In this document: positions 61,734 through 64,000 of the stretch, one piece after another
How the letters are laid out: every line of letters begins with the position of its first letter
How positions within the stretch are numbered: the first letter of the stretch is position 1
Assembly: GCF_000282095.2 (NCBI RefSeq)
Contig: NZ_AKKC02000015.1
Span: 248,001 to 312,000, forward strand
Source of the DNA: Rhizobium sp. CF080
GTDB taxonomy: Bacteria; Pseudomonadota; Alphaproteobacteria; Rhizobiales; Rhizobiaceae
DNA length: 64,000 nucleotides
Reading direction: 5' to 3'
Made by a program: the position numbers and the translations under genes
Notes under the pieces: generated by a model
What the model saw: only the letters and a program-made list of their open reading frames with translations
Told to the model about the DNA's origin: nothing
The model's database searches: none

Positions 61734-62245
61734 CCCCTCCCCGTGTCTTCGGCATTTCCGGCTGGAAGAATTCCGGCAAGACGGGTCTGGCGGTGCGGCT
61801 GGTGGCGGAATTCACCCGCCGCGGCTACGCAATCTCGACGATCAAGCACGCCCACCACGATTTCGACATCGACAAGGTGGGTGCCGATTCCTTCCGACAC
61901 CGCGCGGCCGGCGCCCACGAGGTGGCGATCGTTTCCGGCACCCGCTTTGCGATCATGCACGAACTGCGCGGCGCGCCGGAGCCGAGCTTCGAGGAAATCC
62001 TCTCCCGCCTCGCCCCGTGCGATCTGGTACTGATCGAGGGTTACAAGCGCGAGCCGGTCCCGAAAATCGAAGCGCGCCGCCTGGAGGCAAACAACCGGGA
62101 ACCGCTCGCACCCAGCGATCCCCACATCGTCGCCATCGCCGCCGACCACCCCGTCACGGACGCCATAATCCCGGTCTTCGATCTCGACGACACGAACGCG
62201 ATTGCCGATTTCATTGCGCAGGTGACGGGGCTTCCCGACAAATGA
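61730..62245 (+). CDS. mobB: Molybdopterin-guanine dinucleotide synthesis protein MobB
   Basis: MobB is a GTP-binding accessory of MobA. It is 171 residues, with the P-loop GWKNSGKT near residue 9. STIKHAHHDFDIDKVGADSFRHRAAGA is split here as STIKHAHHDF and DSFRHRAAGA, both characteristic. LVLIEGYKREPVPKIE is the Walker B region. It overlaps mobA by 4 nt and ends in a terminator stem. Confidence 0.95.
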   Translation: MTPPRVFGISGWKNSGKTGLAVRLVAEFTRRGYAISTIKHAHHDFDIDKVGADSFRHRAAGAHEVAIVSGTRFAIMHELRGAPEPSFEEILSRLAPCDLVLIEGYKREPVPKIEARRLEANNREPLAPSDPHIVAIAADHPVTDAIIPVFDLDDTNAIADFIAQVTGLPDK

Positions 62246-62247
62246 AC

Positions 62248-62273
62248 AAGCCGCCGGATCGCTCCGGCGGCTT
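62248..62273. terminator. Terminator between mobB and the OmpA gene
   Basis: AAGCCGCCGG and CCGGCGGCTT, 10 bp, loop ATCGCT, directly after the mobB stop. GGTTTG follows on the plus strand. On the minus strand the following sequence is TGTTCATTTG. It likely serves both converging transcripts. Confidence 0.8.
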
Positions 62274-62295
62274 GGTTTGAGAGGCCCGAAACCGC

Positions 62296-64000
62296 TTACT
62301 GGTTCGAAGCGACAGGTTTGACCAACGGTGTGATGCGGCGCACGGTCACGCGGCGGTTTTCCTGTTCCGGACCGTCCGTGCGGACCTTGAGGTAACGTTC
62401 GCCATAACCTTGAGTCGCCAGGTTTTCCGGCGGGATGGCGAATGCGTCCGTCAGCACCCGGGCAACGCTTTCGGCGCGCTCGTCGGAGAGAACGAGGTTG
62501 CTGTCGTCGGCGCCGACGGCATCCGTATGACCCTCGATCAGGAAGGTTTCAGAAGGATCCCGCTTCAGAACCTTGTTGATCGCGTCGGCGACCTTGCGCA
62601 GCGAGCTCGCCTGGTTCATCGGAATTTCGGCACTGCCGGTGGCAAACGTGATCGTATCGAGGTCGATACGCGGCACCTTGTCCCGGATACGGGCGGAGTA
62701 GCGCACTTCGTCCAGCGAATAGACCCGCTCGACCCGCTCGACCGGCGGCTGTTCCAGGAACTCGTAATAATCCCGGTCCGGGTCGGTCGAAGTGTCGATG
62801 ATGTAGTCGTCGAGCGGCACGCCCAGCCGCATCGGCGGCAGGTCGTCGCCCGGATCGCGCCAGACATAGTCGCGGCCGCGGCGGTTATCCATCAGCTCCG
62901 GCGAATAGTAGAGCACGTATTCCTCACCGCCCTTCACGACTCGCGAGCGCTGGACGATCTCGCCATAGCTGTTGCGGACAGTGACGATCCGCGTGCCGTC
63001 GTCGCGCACGATGACCTCACGCACCCGGCCGTCGCGGAGCTGCTCGTATTGCGGCGCCCGATCGCGATCGTTGTAGAAACGACGGCTGTCGTCATGACGA
63101 ACCACGGATTGGTTGTCGATCGAGATGATCAAGCGGCCGCCATCCCTGTCGCGATCGCGACCGTTGCGGTCCCGATTGCCGTCCCGGCCGGCAGTGTCGC
63201 GGAAGTCCCAGCCCTGGGGGCGTTCGAAATCCGGCCGACGGTCGAGACGCTGACCACGCTCTTCGGACAGCTGTCGAAATTCCTGCTGCTGCTCGCGGGT
63301 GGCGCGCGTGCCGCTCTGGGCCTCGGCATCGGATTTCGGCGGCGCCAGCTGCTGCTGGTCGGCCTGCTGTGGGGCTGGACGGCGCGGACGCTCTCCATCC
63401 CGCAGCGGACGTGTGGAAGGTGTCTCCTTGGCGCTGTCGAGCACGGCTGCACCGTTCTGAACAGGCAGTACGACCTGTTCACCGCTCTTGGCCGCAGCCG
63501 GATCCTTGGCAAGTGCCTTGGCGCGTTCGACCTGCTGCGGTGTGGTTGCCGTCTGGGGTGCGGTCGGCTGGGTACTAGGCTGGGCTCCCGTCGCCTGCTG
63601 GCCCTGGGGCTGGCCCGCGGGCGCCACTGGCGGCTGTCCTTCGGTGGTCTGCCGGCGAGGCGCTTCGCCCGGAACCAGCGGACCCGGAGCGGCTTGGCCG
63701 GTTGCTGCCGGTGGCGCTGTTCCGTTGCCCGGGACCTGTCCAGGCGCCTGACCGGTTGCGGTGCCGCGAGCCGGATTTTCAGGTGCGGCTCCCGGTGTCG
63801 CGGCGCGGTTGGTTGCGGGTGGCTGCAGGGGCTTCGGCGTGTCCGCCTGGTTCTGCGTCGGAGCGGCGTTGCGATCCTGCGCATTGCGACCGGCTGGAGC
63901 CTGCGGCGCAGTTTCCGGCGTCGCGGCACGATTGGTCGCAGGGGGAAGTTTCGGGGTTTCGGCTTGTTTTTCGGTCGGAGCGGCTTGCGGCTGCTGGGCA
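62296..64000 (-). CDS. OmpA family protein with long proline/alanine/glutamine-rich N-terminus, partial
   Basis: The minus-strand frame is open from the stop at 62296 to the window end, over 568 codons, so the N-terminus is missing. The C-terminal 110 residues are an OmpA domain that binds peptidoglycan (FATGSAEIPMNQASSLRKVAD in parts, IEGHTDAVGADDSNLVLSDERAESV in parts, LATQGYGERYLKV). The middle, about 190 residues, is charged and arginine-rich (RDGNRDRNGRDRDRDGG, then YVLYYSPELMDNRRGRDYVW). The first part is proline, alanine and glutamine rich with a 39-residue repeat. It is probably an envelope protein. A GTG at 63627 would make a shorter product, but the upstream frame has the same composition, so I take it as coding. 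Confidence 0.88.
   Translation of the reverse strand, partial: AQQPQAAPTEKQAETPKLPPATNRAATPETAPQAPAGRNAQDRNAAPTQNQADTPKPLQPPATNRAATPGAAPENPARGTATGQAPGQVPGNGTAPPAATGQAAPGPLVPGEAPRRQTTEGQPPVAPAGQPQGQQATGAQPSTQPTAPQTATTPQQVERAKALAKDPAAAKSGEQVVLPVQNGAAVLDSAKETPSTRPLRDGERPRRPAPQQADQQQLAPPKSDAEAQSGTRATREQQQEFRQLSEERGQRLDRRPDFERPQGWDFRDTAGRDGNRDRNGRDRDRDGGRLIISIDNQSVVRHDDSRRFYNDRDRAPQYEQLRDGRVREVIVRDDGTRIVTVRNSYGEIVQRSRVVKGGEEYVLYYSPELMDNRRGRDYVWRDPGDDLPPMRLGVPLDDYIIDTSTDPDRDYYEFLEQPPVERVERVYSLDEVRYSARIRDKVPRIDLDTITFATGSAEIPMNQASSLRKVADAINKVLKRDPSETFLIEGHTDAVGADDSNLVLSDERAESVARVLTDAFAIPPENLATQGYGERYLKVRTDGPEQENRRVTVRRITPLVKPVASNQ
63781..63984 (-). repeat. 39-residue repeat in the N-terminal region of the OmpA protein
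   Basis: Two copies with a period of 117 bp. The first begins AAPTEKQAETPKLPP and continues ATNRAATPETAPQ. The second begins AAPTQNQADTPKPLQPP and continues ATNRAATPGAAP. More copies may lie beyond the window edge, because the open frame continues. The preserved phase supports this region being translated. Confidence 0.75.

Overview
The window is a 64 kb stretch of core chromosome from an alphaproteobacterium of the order Hyphomicrobiales (Rhizobiales), most likely Rhizobiaceae (the Rhizobium, Agrobacterium and Sinorhizobium group). The evidence is the high GC content, the ttcA-alaS-recA-cckA gene order, an SOS box of GTTC-N7-GTTC type, a 2,184-residue GPR/RgsE-type polar growth protein (the hallmark of unipolar growth in Rhizobiaceae), a malic enzyme fused to a phosphotransacetylase-like domain, and a BluB gene behind a B12 riboswitch. 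I see no tRNA, rRNA, insertion sequence, prophage, CRISPR array or defence island. About fifty genes are supported.

Region by region. 0-9.8 kb: end of an inositol-monophosphatase-family gene, ttcA, alaS, recA (SOS box overlapping a plausible -35), cckA, a FliO-domain protein and dksA. 9.9-16.3 kb: a SixA-like phosphatase, the ycjX-ycjF pair, a secreted protein of unknown function, the overlapping folate genes folP-folB-folK, and a DUF922 putative zinc protease. 16.3-17.5 kb: a strongly structured intergenic region that looks like a small RNA gene, then a 2Fe-2S ferredoxin and an orphan Hpt protein. 18.0-24.5 kb: the giant growth-pole protein gene, with 19 exact-length tandem 33-bp units. 24.6-29.5 kb: a hydrolase and a four-gene Mla-type lipid transport operon. 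29.6-36 kb: dipeptide epimerase, MFS transporter, LpxH-like phosphoesterase, malic enzyme and an unknown secreted protein. 36-41.6 kb: bluB with its cobalamin riboswitch, a TolB-like propeller protein with nadE, a GFA-type zinc protein, and class II DAHP synthase. 41.9-50.9 kb: a TadG-like protein with a VWA domain, glutathione reductase, rpiA with a DUF2059 gene, gph, an L,D-transpeptidase and fumC. 51-64 kb: a diguanylate cyclase, a PPOX-family flavoprotein, a divergent hydrolase/MarR pair, DUF971, moaA, a chemoreceptor, a DMT transporter, an MFS-mobA-mobB operon, and an OmpA-family protein cut by the window end.

Two themes link separate genes. The first is cell cycle and polar envelope growth: cckA (with two GANTC methylation sites in a palindrome upstream), the Hpt protein, the GPR/RgsE protein (CtrA-like TTAA motifs lie between these two), Mla lipid transport, L,D-transpeptidase, dipeptide epimerase and an OmpA-family protein. 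L,D-transpeptidases are prominent in unipolar-growing rhizobia. The second is cofactor synthesis: folate (folP, folB, folK), molybdenum cofactor (moaA, mobA, mobB), NAD (nadE) and the lower ligand of B12 (bluB). I found no obviously new multi-gene system. The least ordinary items are the hendecad-repeat growth-pole protein with its divergent Hpt partner, the unannotated small-RNA candidate at 16.39-16.63 kb, the DksA without a complete zinc site, and the repeat-bearing proline-rich OmpA protein. Several start codons were moved from the longest open frame to an internal codon with a better ribosome binding site; three of these are TTG (dksA, folK, gph).
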